The position numbers and the translations under genes are program-made. Positions 63,546 to 64,000 of a stretch of 64,000 nucleotides of DNA are shown piece by piece. The stretch covers positions 2,657,501 to 2,721,500 of the forward strand of contig NZ_AP023360.1 of assembly GCF_018326265.1 (NCBI RefSeq), read 5' to 3'. This DNA comes from Catellatospora sp. IY07-71. GTDB lineage: Bacteria > Actinomycetota > Actinomycetes > Mycobacteriales > Micromonosporaceae. Positions within the stretch are counted from its first letter, which is position 1. Every line of letters begins with the position of its first letter. A model generated the notes under the pieces. The model was not told the origin of the DNA and searched no databases. It worked only from the letters and a program-made list of their open reading frames with translations.

Positions 63546-64000
63546 CCGAGCTCGCGGCGCTGGTGGAACAGCTGGTCGCGCGCGGGGAGACGGTCGCCGC
63601 CGCCGAGTCGCTGACCGGGGGCCTGCTCACCGCGACCCTGGTGACCGTGCCGGGGGTGAGCCGGGTGCTGCGCGGCGGGCTGGTGGTGTACGCCACAGAC
63701 CTCAAGCACAGCCTCGCCGGGGTGGACGCGGACCTGCTCGCCGAGCGCGGGCCGGTCGACCCGGATGTGGCACTGGCCCTGGCCAGGGGCGCCCGTGAGC
63801 GCTGCGGCGCCGACTGGGGCCTGGCCACGACCGGGGTGGCCGGTCCCGGCCCGCAGGACGGCGTGCCCGCCGGGAGGGTGTACGTGGCGCTCGCCGGTCC
63901 GGGCGGGCTCGGCCGGGTACGCGCCCTCGACATCGATGGTGACCGTTCTCACGTACGGCAGGCGGCGGTGGAAAGTGCCCTTGACCTGCTGCGTGATGCT
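63542..64000 (+). CDS. cinA: CinA C-terminal domain, nicotinamide-nucleotide amidase (3' cut by window edge)
   Basis: The first 153 codons are present from GTG 63542, which overlaps the upstream stop (GTGA). ETVAAAESLTGGLLTATLVTVPG is the family's opening motif, with the catalytic serine region, followed by VVYATDLKHSLAGVD and ATTGVAGPGPQDGVPAGRVYVAL. It is the stand-alone PncC type of about 160 residues, deamidating NMN to nicotinate mononucleotide. Only the last few residues should be missing. In actinobacteria cinA follows pgsA and precedes clgR and recA-region genes. Confidence 0.93.
   Translation, partial: MTELAALVEQLVARGETVAAAESLTGGLLTATLVTVPGVSRVLRGGLVVYATDLKHSLAGVDADLLAERGPVDPDVALALARGARERCGADWGLATTGVAGPGPQDGVPAGRVYVALAGPGGLGRVRALDIDGDRSHVRQAAVESALDLLRDA

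Overview
The window is high-GC, densely coded DNA with GTG and TTG starts, many start/stop overlaps and Tat-type signal peptides. This is an actinobacterial chromosome. The order dxr-rseP-ispG-GNAT, glnA-like/aldehyde dehydrogenase/SDR/amidotransferase next to map, rimP-nusA-ylxR-infB-DUF503-rbfA-nrnA, dinF/MATE-truB-ribF-rpsO-pnp-M16-dapB-thyX-dapA-rnj-ftsK-rimO-pgsA-cinA is collinear with the Mycobacterium tuberculosis block running from about Rv2870c down to Rv2746c. From gene style and the intergenic repeats I infer a member of the Micromonosporaceae; this is not proven by the window.

Layout. 1-5040: the end of an MMPL exporter, two tandem Tat-exported PhoX-like proteins, a YcxB-like membrane protein and an acetyltransferase. 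5174-10538: the MEP isoprenoid genes dxr and ispG around a site-2 protease, then a His-rich PadR regulator and a GNAT protein. 10646-20051: a repeat-filled convergent gap, an amine/polyamine-type catabolic cluster (FAD oxidoreductase, glutamine-synthetase-like ligase, aldehyde dehydrogenase, SDR, C26 hydrolase), map, a VIT-type transporter and a deazaflavin-type reductase. 20329-21308: an IS5-family insertion sequence. 21330-26284: a PadR-ABC transporter operon and two ferritin-like (DUF4439) proteins. 26477-44864: the translation and RNA core (rimP, nusA, ylxR, infB, an RNA methyltransferase, DUF503, rbfA, nrnA, truB, ribF, rpsO, pnp), interrupted by small membrane proteins, a MATE exporter and a Fic protein. 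44960-64000: M16 peptidase, dapB, accessory GNATs, a GT87 mannosyltransferase, a YcaQ-type glycosylase with a DUF2752 protein, a DUF4097/ribbon-helix-helix pair, thyX-dapA-rnj-ftsK, rimO-pgsA-arylamine acetyltransferase and the start of cinA.

The most unusual signal is outside the genes. Twenty intergenic inverted repeats fall into five sequence families, and each family has a fixed length between its arm ends: A, 61 bp (7 copies); B, 42 bp (4 copies); C, 59 bp (4 copies); D, 69 bp (3 copies); E, 52 bp (2 copies). They lie between convergent, tandem and, for family B, divergent genes, so they are not just terminators. The IS5-family element sits inside a B copy with a 3-bp target duplication, and removing it restores the 42-bp length exactly. 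One C copy carries a core nearly identical to the D core, which suggests modular or recombining elements.

A second pattern is widespread probable leaderless transcription: at least 17 genes have a TANNNT hexamer 6 to 8 nt before the start codon. In several cases the upstream TAG stop codon is itself the first half of that hexamer. A third is a phased array of TGACGTCA-like boxes in front of the ribbon-helix-helix gene and thyX.
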